Positions 28,800 through 38,116 of a DNA stretch of 64,000 bases are shown one piece after another. The DNA is from an uncultured Aliivibrio sp. (GTDB lineage Bacteria; Pseudomonadota; Gammaproteobacteria; Enterobacterales; Vibrionaceae), in assembly GCF_946479765.1 (NCBI RefSeq), contig NZ_CAMLHO010000001.1:62001-126000 (forward strand), given 5' to 3'. Under the pieces are notes generated by a model. It was not told the origin of the DNA and searched no databases. It saw nothing but the letters and a program-made list of their open reading frames with translations. Numbering within the stretch: the stretch's first letter is position 1; each line of letters begins with the position of its first letter. The translations under genes were made by a program, and so were the position numbers.

Positions 28800-30222
28800 A
28801 ACCCTACTTCACTACGGTCCCGTGCAAATCGCTTCTGCTCTAAGTATTTTTGTATTAATAGCCCTACAAACCCGCTATCTCGGTATTGAAGAATATGGTG
28901 TATTGTCGGTGTATTTAGTGCTTGTTGAAATCACACGATCCATCTACTCTCAATGGCTAAATACAACACTAATACGCCATTACCCTGGCGCTAATAACGC
29001 CGATAAAGAAACTTATGCAAGCATTGTATTCTCAGGTATTGTTGGATTATTTCTTCCAATTAGTCTTATTTTTACACTGGTTCTGTTTACCTTTTTTAGT
29101 AATGCCTCATTGTCCATTCTGGCTGCTCTTCTAGGATTACTGATTACGAAATCTTTCTTTATTTTTTTCCAAGAAATGGCTAGGCTCAATGAGCGCGTCA
29201 CTCAATATCGAAAAACAACAGCTACACAATCCATACTAGCAATGGTATTAACATGGCTAACGCTTGAATATTCTCCCTCTGTGGTTGCAGCAATATTGGG
29301 GCTCACTCTTAGTTACCTTATCTCACTTCCATTTGTATGGTTTCTGCCATCTCTGGCTTCCCTCTCTTTAAAAAAAACAGCGGTATCCAAATTAGTGAAC
29401 TATGGCTGGCCTTTGATGCTTTCGGGATTAATTGGCGTCGCAGGATCTCGCATTGATCGCTTCTTTATTGCAGAGCAACTTAGCTACGCTGATGCTGGGA
29501 TCTACTCCGCCCTTTCAAATATGCTGCTAGGTTTGATGGCATTGGTCTTTATGGTAGTAGCCTTACCTCTTTATCCTGATCTTGCCCGCAAAGCTGATGA
29601 TAAAAAACAACTTTTTAAAGCTCATCAAAAATATCAATTAATGATGTTTTCTATTTCCCTACCAGCACTCGTTGGTTTGTGTTTTATTGCCGAACCTTTA
29701 ATTAGCTTATTTTTAAGTGAGGATTTTCTTTCAACCGGAGTATCACTATTTTGGATACTAGCTGCATCCGCTTTTGTTTCTAATTTACGGATGCATTATG
29801 TCGACCATGGCCTACAATTCGCGTCTAAAACTAAGGTTTTACCCTTTATTTTGTTCACCTCATTATCTTTAAATTTAATAATACTCTTTGCTTTATTACC
29901 AAGCTTAGGAATATATGGTGCCGCTTACGCCTCGCTAATATGTAACATTGTTGCCTTGCTCCTATCTTTTATATTAGCCAAAAGAGCAGGTCATGAATAT
30001 TGGTTAAACATTGACATGGTCAAAATTATTATTGCAGTGGGAAACATGGCTTTGGCGCTATATCTTATTCAAAAAGTTACTTTTTGGCCACTTTCAGAAG
30101 CCTTACAGATAATCCTTTCAATGGCTGTTGCTATTCCAACATTTTATCTATCGGCCTTAGCAATGAATTTAATGGGAACAAGAAATTCTATTAAAAATAA
30201 GATAAGGAAAAATGATGCCTAA
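28792..30222 (+). CDS. Wzx-type polysaccharide flippase (first copy)
   Basis: Membrane protein of 476 residues with about 12-14 hydrophobic helices, of the MOP/polysaccharide-synthesis exporter family (N-terminal LHYGPVQIASALSIFVLIALQTRYLGIEEYG is typical). It should move the undecaprenyl-linked repeat unit across the inner membrane. It overlaps the preceding glycosyltransferase by 8 bases and the following Wzy gene by 11, so the three form a tight translational block. A second flippase lies 1.6 kb downstream. Confidence 0.88.
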   Translation: MLKTLLHYGPVQIASALSIFVLIALQTRYLGIEEYGVLSVYLVLVEITRSIYSQWLNTTLIRHYPGANNADKETYASIVFSGIVGLFLPISLIFTLVLFTFFSNASLSILAALLGLLITKSFFIFFQEMARLNERVTQYRKTTATQSILAMVLTWLTLEYSPSVVAAILGLTLSYLISLPFVWFLPSLASLSLKKTAVSKLVNYGWPLMLSGLIGVAGSRIDRFFIAEQLSYADAGIYSALSNMLLGLMALVFMVVALPLYPDLARKADDKKQLFKAHQKYQLMMFSISLPALVGLCFIAEPLISLFLSEDFLSTGVSLFWILAASAFVSNLRMHYVDHGLQFASKTKVLPFILFTSLSLNLIILFALLPSLGIYGAAYASLICNIVALLLSFILAKRAGHEYWLNIDMVKIIIAVGNMALALYLIQKVTFWPLSEALQIILSMAVAIPTFYLSALAMNLMGTRNSIKNKIRKNDA

Positions 30223-31411
30223 AACTTATCTGATTTGCTCTAGTGTGATAATTCTTGCTTTTCTTTTCGGTGGGTATTTACTTGAAGATATAGGAATTCA
30301 ATACGTATCGGAAGGCGGAACTCCTTTATTAAAAATACATCTATACTCCTACATTATATTGTTAGCAATTGGATTATTCACATTAAAAGAAGGAGTTAGA
30401 GAACAAATAAATCGTCTAGATACTTTAGCTACACCTTGGCTTTTTTCTGTCATCATGGTGAGCTTTGTTATCGTCTACGGCTTATTCCGTTATGGCACGT
30501 CAGGTATGGCTTACATTATTGATACCTTTTTTACACCTTTGTTATTTTTACTGTTACTCTCTCGTTTAAACACGGATGAATGCAAACAGTTACTCTCATT
30601 AATTGCTAGCCTTCTGTTATTTAACTCTATTCTCGCTATTCTTGAGTTTGTTTCTGGTACAAGTATTGTTAATATTGAGTTTTCAGCATTTTCCTATTTC
30701 CGTTCAACTGCGCTATTAACTCACCCTTTAAATAACGCCTTAATTACAGCAGGACTAACGTTATTAGTATTTAATAAAACACGAATTCCTAATGTTATTT
30801 ACCTTTCGATAATTTTACTGGCTATGTTTGCCTTTGGTGGCCGTGCTGCAATAGGTATTTTACTACTATTCTCTACCGTTGCTTGCATTCCTTATGTTTT
30901 TCGCTTTTTTTCACACGGAATTGAAATAAGTAAACAGCGATTTGCCGTCATGCTCTGTATCCTTTATTTTGCAATAATTGCAGTTGGGTTTGTACTTATC
31001 GAAAGTGGTATTACTGAAAGAATAATGAACAAACTTCACGTTGATGAAAGTGCATCAGCTCGATTCGACGTTTTCTATCTATTAGAGCAACTTTCACCCT
31101 CAGAATGGTTATTTGGTGCATCAGCAAACTTACAGGGTGCAATTGAACTTTATATAGGGATCTCCGTAATTGAAAACTTTATTATTGCTTGGGTTTTTAG
31201 TTTCGGTCTTATCTGTACCATCCCTTTATTGCTTGTTTTAATCACCATGTTTGGATCTTTAACTCGACAAGTTGGGGGATTGGCTTTTATGGCGGTTCCT
31301 GTGTTTTTTTTAGTCTCTATAACAAATAATTCTCTGACAACCAAAACGCCAGCGTTATTACTTATGATTACCGCACTATACACAATTAATAAACTTAAAA
31401 ATAATAAATAA
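30212..31411 (+). CDS. Wzy-like polymerase / O-antigen-ligase-fold membrane protein (first copy)
   Basis: Polytopic membrane protein of 399 residues, about 10-12 helices, with a large soluble loop near residues 270-320 (SARFDVFYLLEQLSPSEWLFGASANLQG). This layout matches EPS polymerases. Two ATG codons occur in tandem at the start after AAGGAAAA. It is placed directly after a flippase, the expected Wzx-Wzy pairing. No single conserved motif proves polymerase rather than ligase. Confidence 0.75.
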   Translation: MMPKTYLICSSVIILAFLFGGYLLEDIGIQYVSEGGTPLLKIHLYSYIILLAIGLFTLKEGVREQINRLDTLATPWLFSVIMVSFVIVYGLFRYGTSGMAYIIDTFFTPLLFLLLLSRLNTDECKQLLSLIASLLLFNSILAILEFVSGTSIVNIEFSAFSYFRSTALLTHPLNNALITAGLTLLVFNKTRIPNVIYLSIILLAMFAFGGRAAIGILLLFSTVACIPYVFRFFSHGIEISKQRFAVMLCILYFAIIAVGFVLIESGITERIMNKLHVDESASARFDVFYLLEQLSPSEWLFGASANLQGAIELYIGISVIENFIIAWVFSFGLICTIPLLLVLITMFGSLTRQVGGLAFMAVPVFFLVSITNNSLTTKTPALLLMITALYTINKLKNNK

Positions 31412-31429
31412 CACCAATATGACAGTTTT

Positions 31430-31686
31430 ATGAACAAGGAAAAAATAGGAAAAAGGACGACGTTTGCTTATGGTGGTATTGCCGTTGTTATACATAAAGG
31501 TGCATTATAGGAGCTAAAATTCTCGGTGACATTAGTATTGGTAACAACTCCGTTATTGGAGCTAATGCTGTTGTAATTTCAAATATTCCAAATAACTGTA
31601 TCGCAGTGGGTATTCCTGCTCGAATTATCAAACGAGATATAGATCCAAAGGATTATTACAGATGTTTACTAACTGAAAAGACATAA
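31430..31686 (+). pseudogene. Decayed serine-acetyltransferase-like (hexapeptide repeat) gene
   Basis: Two out-of-frame pieces of a left-handed beta-helix acetyltransferase. Frame 1, from ATG 31430, reads [14 protein letters not shown] and stops at 31508-31510. Frame 2, from 31507, reads [20 protein letters not shown] and continues to [18 protein letters not shown], ending at TAA 31684. In intact CysE-type proteins a further stretch of hexapeptide coils joins these two blocks, so an internal deletion plus frameshift is implied, and the N-terminal part is missing. Its last 54 bases recur at 34540-34593. Confidence 0.8.
31621..31674 (+). repeat. 54-bp direct repeat, copy 1 (left edge of inserted module)
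   Basis: Begins CGAATTATCAAACGAGATAT and ends with ATGTTTACTAACT. It matches 34540-34593 with three mismatches in 54 bases. It encodes the acetyltransferase tail [13 protein letters not shown] and a truncated copy of the first codons (MFTN) of the AMP-ligase gene, which then runs into a stop. Confidence 0.92.
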
Positions 31687-31823
31687 TCATCTCCTCTGAA
31701 CCACTAAAATTGGAAAATAAACAGTATGGATATTCGAATTCGCTCTACATCAAACGAGCAGTTTTTTTAGAATAGTCCACATAAAATCACTGATTAATTT
31801 TAAAAATATTATTGAATAGCATT

Positions 31824-33128
31824 ATGACGAATAAAGTTTTGAACAACATTGTTATCTATATCATTGAAAGAGTCGTAACTATAATCTCTGGTTTATTATG
31901 CTTTGTTCTGATTGCAAGAGCATTTGGTCCAGCTGACTTGGGCGCTTTATCAACTGTACAGTCGTTATCTGCTACCTTAATGTTCATGGTTACGCTAGGG
32001 CTAGATCGTTTCATTGTTAAGGATTTAGTTGAAGGAGAAGTACCTAACAAAGCTATTGAGTATACTGCGACTACCATCAGGTTTTTAGGGTGGCTTCTCT
32101 ACACAGCCTGCCTTTTTCTCCTTACCTGGTATTGGAGTAGTGAACCTATATATATATACATCGCAGCTATCGAATCTATTACGACTTTTTTTATCCATGT
32201 CATCGTTGTACGATATAGTTTAGAGTCTAAACGTAAAGCAAAAGAACTTAGTATTTCACTAATTATTTCAAGAATTATTAGCTTGATATATGTATATTTA
32301 GCCATCCGATTTCAAGCAGACCTCTTGATAACCTGCCTTTTTCTTCCAATACAAAGCGCTATTAGATTATTTCTCATGATTTATTTCTATAATTTAAATA
32401 GTCAAACAGTAGAGAAATTTACATTTAATAAAATTTGGGCATGTGAGAATCTAAAACGAGCTTTTCCAATTATGCTTTCTGGAGCTATATTTCCTATATT
32501 CATTCAAGCTGATGTGCTCATGATCTCATACTATTTAAATGAAGCACAAGTTGGCTTATATTCGGCACCAATGAAACTTATATTTCAATCGAGCTTTATC
32601 GGCGTAGCGATTATGTCAGCCGTCTACCCCCTCTTAGTTTCTCGAAATAAAGATGGTGAATCAGAATTTTTAGATGTTGCTATAGTGTTTGGCAGAGCAA
32701 TGCTACTTCTATCAGTCTTTTTTTCCTTCCTCTTATTTTTTACTTCCGAATACATAATTCTTATTATGTTTGGCAATGGCTATCAAGAATCTATCGATGT
32801 AATGAGGATTCTTTCCATTATTGTTGCGATTGTTATTCCTTCAAAACTTTTTAGCTCAGTCCTTATCATTAAAGGATTGTCAAAGTATGAACTTCCTAAG
32901 GCAATTTTCGCAGTTTTATTAAATGTTTTTTTAAACTCTATATTAATACCCTTATATTCAATTGAAGGTGCAGCAATATCATCTGTAATAGCTTATGTTT
33001 TTTCTGATTTTGCCTTTTACTTTCTCGTAAATAAATTAGCCATCGTCAGATTTGTGATTATAAAATCATTATATGGATTAAACTCCCCTCTATTAACCAT
33101 AAAAAAACTATTAGGATCTAAGCTTTGA
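31824..33128 (+). CDS. Wzx-type polysaccharide flippase (second copy)
   Basis: Membrane protein of about 434 residues with 12 or so hydrophobic helices, MOP family (N-terminal IVIYIIERVVTIISGLLCFVLIARAFGPADLGALS). I take ATG 31824 as start; a TTG four codons earlier is possible, and no clear ribosome binding site is visible. The DNA is visibly more AT-rich than the first flippase, and the two proteins are not close copies. Together with the next gene it lies between two copies of a 54-bp repeat, which suggests later acquisition. Confidence 0.82.
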   Translation: MTNKVLNNIVIYIIERVVTIISGLLCFVLIARAFGPADLGALSTVQSLSATLMFMVTLGLDRFIVKDLVEGEVPNKAIEYTATTIRFLGWLLYTACLFLLTWYWSSEPIYIYIAAIESITTFFIHVIVVRYSLESKRKAKELSISLIISRIISLIYVYLAIRFQADLLITCLFLPIQSAIRLFLMIYFYNLNSQTVEKFTFNKIWACENLKRAFPIMLSGAIFPIFIQADVLMISYYLNEAQVGLYSAPMKLIFQSSFIGVAIMSAVYPLLVSRNKDGESEFLDVAIVFGRAMLLLSVFFSFLLFFTSEYIILIMFGNGYQESIDVMRILSIIVAIVIPSKLFSSVLIIKGLSKYELPKAIFAVLLNVFLNSILIPLYSIEGAAISSVIAYVFSDFAFYFLVNKLAIVRFVIIKSLYGLNSPLLTIKKLLGSKL

Positions 33129-34207
33129 AAATAGCAGCAATTGTATCGACGATCGAGTTTCAAAATAGAGCAACGATAGAAGCTATAGCAAAAAAATATG
33201 GCAACATTGATGTTTTTGTAAAAATTAATATCAAAGATATTTTTAAGAAAAAAAGCAAATCCGAATATGTAGATATTAAATATATATATTCTATTTTCCC
33301 AGAAAAGTTAAGACGTAGAAAGTTATTTGAAAGCCTTGAGTCTTTATATTCAAAAGTTATCATAGCTCCTCGATTGCGTAAATATGATACAGCATTATTG
33401 ACAAATACTCATGTTGCTTACTTAATTCCTATTTTACGTAAAAAGAAAATAATTTCGCTCTTCGTCGACCCATACTCTATTATGAATAATGGTTCGACAG
33501 CTAAAGATGAAATATTAATGGCAACGAAATCTGATTATTTACTGTGTACAAGTAAAATGCTAGCTAGTGATTATTGTAAGAAACACTTAGGAATTGATGT
33601 AACAGGCTATTACTGGCCAAATACGGCCGATCTTTCACGCTGGGATATATCATTATTTAAAAATATGGCCATTCAATCTGGTGATATTACAGCTGGCTAT
33701 GCTGGTAATATGAATGAAATAACTATTGATATAATTCTCATTAAAGAAGTTGTCGCTCATTTTCCACATGTTAAGTTTCGCTTTGCTGGAAATATAAATT
33801 TTAAGAGTGAATATGAACAATTGCAATTTATGGACATTTTCTCTTATGCTAATGTAATATACTTAGGTTTTGTTCCTTACGAAAAGATTCAGCAAGAAGT
33901 TGCAAGTTGGGATTTGTGTTTAATGCTGGATAACATTTTTGAATTGTCACAATATGTTCATCATAATAAAGTTTATCAATATCTTGCATTGGGTAAGGCC
34001 GTTTTAGGAACTAAGACTCATCAAGATTATGAAGAACTGCATGAGTGTGTTTTAGAATCAGAAACCATTGATAGATTTATTGATAATATGAACTATGCTA
34101 TATCTATTGCACGATTACCTATTGAAGTAAACAAAAGAATACTCCTTGCAAAAGAAAACTCTGCTGATAAGAGAGCTGAAAGATTTATAGAACTAATTTC
34201 CGATTAA
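33125..34207 (+). CDS. Probable glycosyltransferase of GT-B type
   Basis: 360 residues. The C-terminal half resembles family-1/4 glycosyltransferases (TAGYAGNMNEITIDIILIKEV, FRFAGNI, VIYLGFVPYEKI, then VYQYLALGKAVLGTKTHQDYEE). The classic EX7E donor motif is not evident. The start is the TTG at 33125, overlapping the flippase stop by four bases, with AGGATC upstream. Very AT-rich, like its partner. The sugar is unknown, and a role in the repeat unit handled by the adjacent flippase is inference. Confidence 0.72.
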   Translation: MKIAAIVSTIEFQNRATIEAIAKKYGNIDVFVKINIKDIFKKKSKSEYVDIKYIYSIFPEKLRRRKLFESLESLYSKVIIAPRLRKYDTALLTNTHVAYLIPILRKKKIISLFVDPYSIMNNGSTAKDEILMATKSDYLLCTSKMLASDYCKKHLGIDVTGYYWPNTADLSRWDISLFKNMAIQSGDITAGYAGNMNEITIDIILIKEVVAHFPHVKFRFAGNINFKSEYEQLQFMDIFSYANVIYLGFVPYEKIQQEVASWDLCLMLDNIFELSQYVHHNKVYQYLALGKAVLGTKTHQDYEELHECVLESETIDRFIDNMNYAISIARLPIEVNKRILLAKENSADKRAERFIELISD

Positions 34208-34473
34208 AGTAATCAATGATGATTTAACCACAAAACATCATACTTGTTATTCTTATTTATAGTTGCTTATTTAACTTATAGGATTCGCATCAAAGATGCA
34301 TGGTAACACCTATTTTTAGTTGTGAAGTTTAATAACAATACCATAATCATCTCATTACCAACGAGTCATACTAAATTTCAATATTACTTAATATATAAAT
34401 ACAATACTGAAAACGATTATATATATTGAGGTTCCTCAATTATTATCTATTAAGTTATTTAAAGGACGAAATA

Positions 34474-34581
34474 ATGACATTACAAAAAGTTAACTATTTT
34501 AATAACATAGATGAATCCAATTTACCAAATCTATTTAATCGAATTATCAAACGAGATATAGACCCAAAGGATTATTATTGA
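34474..34581 (+). pseudogene. 35-codon chimeric remnant carrying the acetyltransferase tail
   Basis: A short ORF with a good ribosome binding site (AAAGGACGAA). It encodes MTLQKVNYFNNIDESNLPNL and a little more, then [13 protein letters not shown], the same tail as the 31.4-kb pseudogene. Its stop overlaps the AMP-ligase ATG (TGATG). The N-terminal part may be the original 5' end of the acetyltransferase, joined to the tail by an internal deletion. It may survive because it couples translation into the AMP-ligase. The preceding 34208-34473 is AT-rich with only a small dyad (34425-34440). Confidence 0.6.
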
Positions 34582-34593
34582 TGTTTACTAACT
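34540..34593 (+). repeat. 54-bp direct repeat, copy 2 (right edge of inserted module)
   Basis: Matches 31621-31674 with three mismatches. This copy has the arrangement that looks ancestral: the acetyltransferase tail ends in TGA overlapping the intact AMP-ligase start codon. Confidence 0.92.
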
Positions 34594-35912
34594 CCCTATA
34601 TCAACGTTCTCCGGTCTTTATCCAGAACCAACTTATTTCACTCCGATCATTAATCAGAAAGATCTTAAGAGAAGGAAAAAATCAAGCCTCTCTTTTGGAT
34701 GAAATACAAAAAAATGATCTTGATACGTCGGTATTGAATTCATTTGCTCGCGCCCAACTAACTCACACATTAACACAAGCGACAAAACATGTTCCTTTTT
34801 ACAAAAAGTTCATTCTGTCATCAAAATGCGAGCTTCTGGATTTTCCTATAATAAATAAAGTAGATATTAAAGATAGCGCGGATGCTTTCTTAGCCGATAA
34901 TCATAATGGTGTTGTTATTTCTGGAGCCACAAGTGGCACCACTGGTACTCCGCTTGTTATTAAGCAAAATATGACATCGGTTATTCGAGAGCAAGCTTTT
35001 GTTGCTCGTCACCTCAACTGGGCAGGATTTGAATCTGGCGATAAACGAGCGTGGATCCGTGGCGATATGATCGTCCCTCTAGAACAAAAGCAAGGTCCGT
35101 TTTGGCGTTATTCTTGGTTTGAAAATATGATAATGCTGTCCTCTTTTCATATGGCACCAAGCAATCTACAAAGCTATATTGATGCAATGGTTGCACATGG
35201 AGTGCAAATAATACAAGCCTATCCATCCTCGATTGTCACTCTTGCTAAGCACTTAGAAATAAACGACCAGTATTACCCAAATAAGTTGAAGTCCATCGTA
35301 ACGTCATCAGAATCTCTTAGCCAAGAAGATAAAAAACTTGTAGAAAAACGCTTTGGTTGTGTCGTTTTTGATTGGTATGGTTTGTTTGAGCGTGTAGCTG
35401 CCATAGGAAGTTGTGAGCATGGTAATTATCATATCTTAACCGATTACTCTCACGTTGAACTTGTAGATGCAGGAGATGGACGACATGAAATTATCGGCAC
35501 TAATTTTAATAATGACCTTCAACCTCTCATTCGTTATCGAACAGGTGATCATGTTTATCTCTCAGAAAAAACATCGTGCCCTTGTGGACGAGTATTCCCC
35601 ATCATAGATCGAATTGAGGGTCGTATTGGTGATTACTTAATCGGAGAAGATGGACAAAAAGTGCATATTTTGAATCATATTCCAAAAGGTGTAGACGGGC
35701 TTATTGCGACACAATTTATTCAAGATGACCCAAAACGTATTGAAGTACAAGCCGTTGTCGATAGTCGTTTATTTGATCAACAGCAAGAACACATTTTGAT
35801 TGAAAATACCAAAGAGAGATTAGGAAAATCAATGGATGTCTTTGTCACTATTGTCGATCAAATACAAAAAACAAAAAATGGTAAGACACGTCAAGCCATT
35901 TGTACACTATAG
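34581..35912 (+). CDS. Phenylacetate-CoA ligase-like (CapK/PaaK) AMP-forming enzyme
   Basis: Member of the ANL adenylating superfamily, CapK branch typical of polysaccharide loci; 443 residues. The P-loop-like AMP motif SGATSGTTGTPLVIK lies at about residues 112-126. The YGLFERVAAIGSCEHGNYH block is near 271-289, and RYRTGDHVYL plus a cysteine pair (SCPCGR) follows. It should activate a carboxylate as an acyl-adenylate; the substrate is unknown. ATG 34581 overlaps the upstream mini-ORF stop; the TTG just before it is the alternative. It is followed after 7 bases by an ATP-grasp gene, suggesting a two-step acyl or amino-acyl decoration (inference). Confidence 0.83.
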   Translation: MFTNSLYQRSPVFIQNQLISLRSLIRKILREGKNQASLLDEIQKNDLDTSVLNSFARAQLTHTLTQATKHVPFYKKFILSSKCELLDFPIINKVDIKDSADAFLADNHNGVVISGATSGTTGTPLVIKQNMTSVIREQAFVARHLNWAGFESGDKRAWIRGDMIVPLEQKQGPFWRYSWFENMIMLSSFHMAPSNLQSYIDAMVAHGVQIIQAYPSSIVTLAKHLEINDQYYPNKLKSIVTSSESLSQEDKKLVEKRFGCVVFDWYGLFERVAAIGSCEHGNYHILTDYSHVELVDAGDGRHEIIGTNFNNDLQPLIRYRTGDHVYLSEKTSCPCGRVFPIIDRIEGRIGDYLIGEDGQKVHILNHIPKGVDGLIATQFIQDDPKRIEVQAVVDSRLFDQQQEHILIENTKERLGKSMDVFVTIVDQIQKTKNGKTRQAICTL

Positions 35913-35919
35913 GATCTAT

Positions 35920-37056
35920 ATGAAATTAAAAAAAATAAAACATGTGCTATTAGATCATATTCGGTTTTACTATCACTTACTATTAAACGAACGCATGATA
36001 ATAAATATCAAACGATTCAAATACTCAAAAAACAAAAAAACATCATCAACTATAAACAAAGAACTTAAAGAATTACGAAACTATTGGGGATGCATACCGA
36101 CTCAATATTACACTCACGATTTTTATTCAAAATGCAGTACCTTTGAACCTGAAGAAATAAAAAAATACATACCTTCTTATTATTTTTATAAAGTCATCGT
36201 TCCACAGTATGACAATGTTAATTCCGTTATTCCTATTGTCGAACATAAAATAAAAATGACCCAATATTTTAAAGAAATAGGGTTAAAACATTCAAATGTA
36301 ATCATAGCAAAGAGTGGAAATAAACTAATTACTATCAACAATAAAGAGCTATCAAAAAAAAGCATCGATAATATTCTCAATTCATTATCGTGCGAAAGGC
36401 TATTTATAAAACCCGCACTAGGAAGAGGCGGTAAAGGCATTGTTATTGCTAAAAAACAGAGAGAAGGCTACCTCTTTAATGGAAAAATCATCAATTATGA
36501 TTATTTATCATCGCTTAAAGGAGACTATGTAATAGAACCAGGGATTAAGCAGCATCCATATATAGCTAATATCTACCATAAAAGTGTCAACACAATTCGA
36601 GCGATTACCGTTAGACATGATGACGGGCGGGTTGAACTTATTGCTGCAACATTACGAATGGGCGTCGGTGGAAAGGAAATTGATAACGGTTCTTTGGGCG
36701 GTATTATGATAGGAGTTGACTTATCTACAGGTAAATCATTAAGGCCATTTGCAACATATAGCATTGGAACTGAAAAGTTTTTTCATCACCCTGATTCAGG
36801 ATTCGATTTTTCATCATTCCAAATGCCAAATTGGGACGAAATCAAAGATGATATTATTAATTCCGCTGAAAGATTAACTTTATTAAACCTATCAGGCTGG
36901 GATATAGCTGTAAAAGATTCTGACATTGAGATAATTGAAGTCAATACATTATTTGGTATTGATCTCACACAAGCTAGCGTTGGGGGTGTAAGAGACTTTT
37001 TTTTACAAGGTGACCCTAAAAATCACCAGAACATATATAACTATAAAGGGATGTAA
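35920..37056 (+). CDS. Sugar-transfer-associated ATP-grasp protein
   Basis: 378 residues, beginning at ATG 35920 after AGGATC. An earlier in-frame reading would lie inside the AMP-ligase gene. ATP-grasp features are LFIKPALGRGGKGIVIAKK (about residues 161-180), the YVIEPGIKQHP segment and the metal-binding end IIEVNTLFGIDLTQ (about 344-357). This branch, found in polysaccharide operons, is predicted to form a carboxylate-amine (amide) bond using ATP. The substrate is unknown. Very AT-rich and lysine-rich at the N-terminus. Confidence 0.78.
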   Translation: MKLKKIKHVLLDHIRFYYHLLLNERMIINIKRFKYSKNKKTSSTINKELKELRNYWGCIPTQYYTHDFYSKCSTFEPEEIKKYIPSYYFYKVIVPQYDNVNSVIPIVEHKIKMTQYFKEIGLKHSNVIIAKSGNKLITINNKELSKKSIDNILNSLSCERLFIKPALGRGGKGIVIAKKQREGYLFNGKIINYDYLSSLKGDYVIEPGIKQHPYIANIYHKSVNTIRAITVRHDDGRVELIAATLRMGVGGKEIDNGSLGGIMIGVDLSTGKSLRPFATYSIGTEKFFHHPDSGFDFSSFQMPNWDEIKDDIINSAERLTLLNLSGWDIAVKDSDIEIIEVNTLFGIDLTQASVGGVRDFFLQGDPKNHQNIYNYKGM

Positions 37057-37057
37057 A

Positions 37058-38113
37058 GTGAAAAATAAAATACTCGTTATAAGTGTCAGCAATTTAGCGA
37101 AAGGAGGTGTTGCTACCGTCGTAACAACATTTATGGAAAATGAATATTTGAACACTAACTTCGATATTCACTACTTTCACTCTAACGACCCAAAAAATCT
37201 CATATCCAAATGGTTTAGTTTTTTTATTTCCTGCCTATACTTCCCTTTCTTTTTATTAAAAGGCAATTTTCAAGTTGCCCATATACACGGCTCACTAAAA
37301 GGAAGTTTATTAAGGAAAAGTTATTTCTTACTATGGCTTAAAATATTCAATACCCCAATAATCTATCAATGTCATGCTGCTGAAGTTGAAGAATATTTCA
37401 ATTCAAAAAGCGAGTTCCAATTAAAAGTTATTAGAACGATATTTTCCTTATGTTCATTGCGGCTGTGTTTAGGCTCAAATGGGGCTCAATTATTCGAAGA
37501 TAAAACACTCCAAAAGTGGAATATTCTTTTTAATCCAGTACCTGAATTAGATATCTCAAAAATGAACCACAACACATGTAATTTCACCTTTATGGGTGAA
37601 TTATCTCAAAGAAAAGGAATTCATGATCTACTAAAGGCCTTCTCTCAATCTGATCATGAAAATGCAAAACTGTTCGTAGCAGGTAATGGTGATATCGATG
37701 ATTTGAAATCACGTTGCCGTGAACTCAAGATTGAAAATAATGTTTCCTTCTTAGGCTGGATCAATAACACCGAGAAAAAAGAGTTATTAGCGAAAACAGA
37801 CGTTGTCATCTTACCTAGCTATGCAGAAGGGTTGCCAATGAGTATCTTAGAGGCGATGTCCGTCGGCTTGCCCGTCATTACCACACCCGTAGGCTCTGTT
37901 GAAGATGCCATTACTGATCATGTACATGGTTTACTCGTAGACCCAGGAAATATAAATGGCATTTGCTCAGCTATAAATGAACTTGTTTCTGATAAAGAAA
38001 AAAGAGAATACTTAGGAAGTAATGCCAAATTAAAATTTCACCAATCTTTTGAAGTCCACGTCGTCGCAAAAAAACTGGCCGAATACTACACATCATTAAT
38101 ATCTAAGAGCTAA
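37058..38113 (+). CDS. GT4-family glycosyltransferase
   Basis: Retaining GT-B glycosyltransferase of 351 residues, starting at GTG 37058 (VKNKILVISVSNLAKGG) with AAAGGG upstream. The donor domain shows FMGELSQRKGIHDLLKAF and the EX7E motif in YAEGLPMSILEAMSVGLPVITTPVGS. The C-terminus closes with the usual helix returning to the N-terminal domain. One base separates it from the ATP-grasp stop codon, and three separate it from the VpsJ-like gene. Confidence 0.87.
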   Translation: MKNKILVISVSNLAKGGVATVVTTFMENEYLNTNFDIHYFHSNDPKNLISKWFSFFISCLYFPFFLLKGNFQVAHIHGSLKGSLLRKSYFLLWLKIFNTPIIYQCHAAEVEEYFNSKSEFQLKVIRTIFSLCSLRLCLGSNGAQLFEDKTLQKWNILFNPVPELDISKMNHNTCNFTFMGELSQRKGIHDLLKAFSQSDHENAKLFVAGNGDIDDLKSRCRELKIENNVSFLGWINNTEKKELLAKTDVVILPSYAEGLPMSILEAMSVGLPVITTPVGSVEDAITDHVHGLLVDPGNINGICSAINELVSDKEKREYLGSNAKLKFHQSFEVHVVAKKLAEYYTSLISKS

Positions 38114-38116
38114 CTA

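Noticed and set aside
31735-31775. Possible terminator before the second flippase (GCTC/GAGC then T-run)
   Set aside because: The stem is only four pairs and the hairpin too weak to call.
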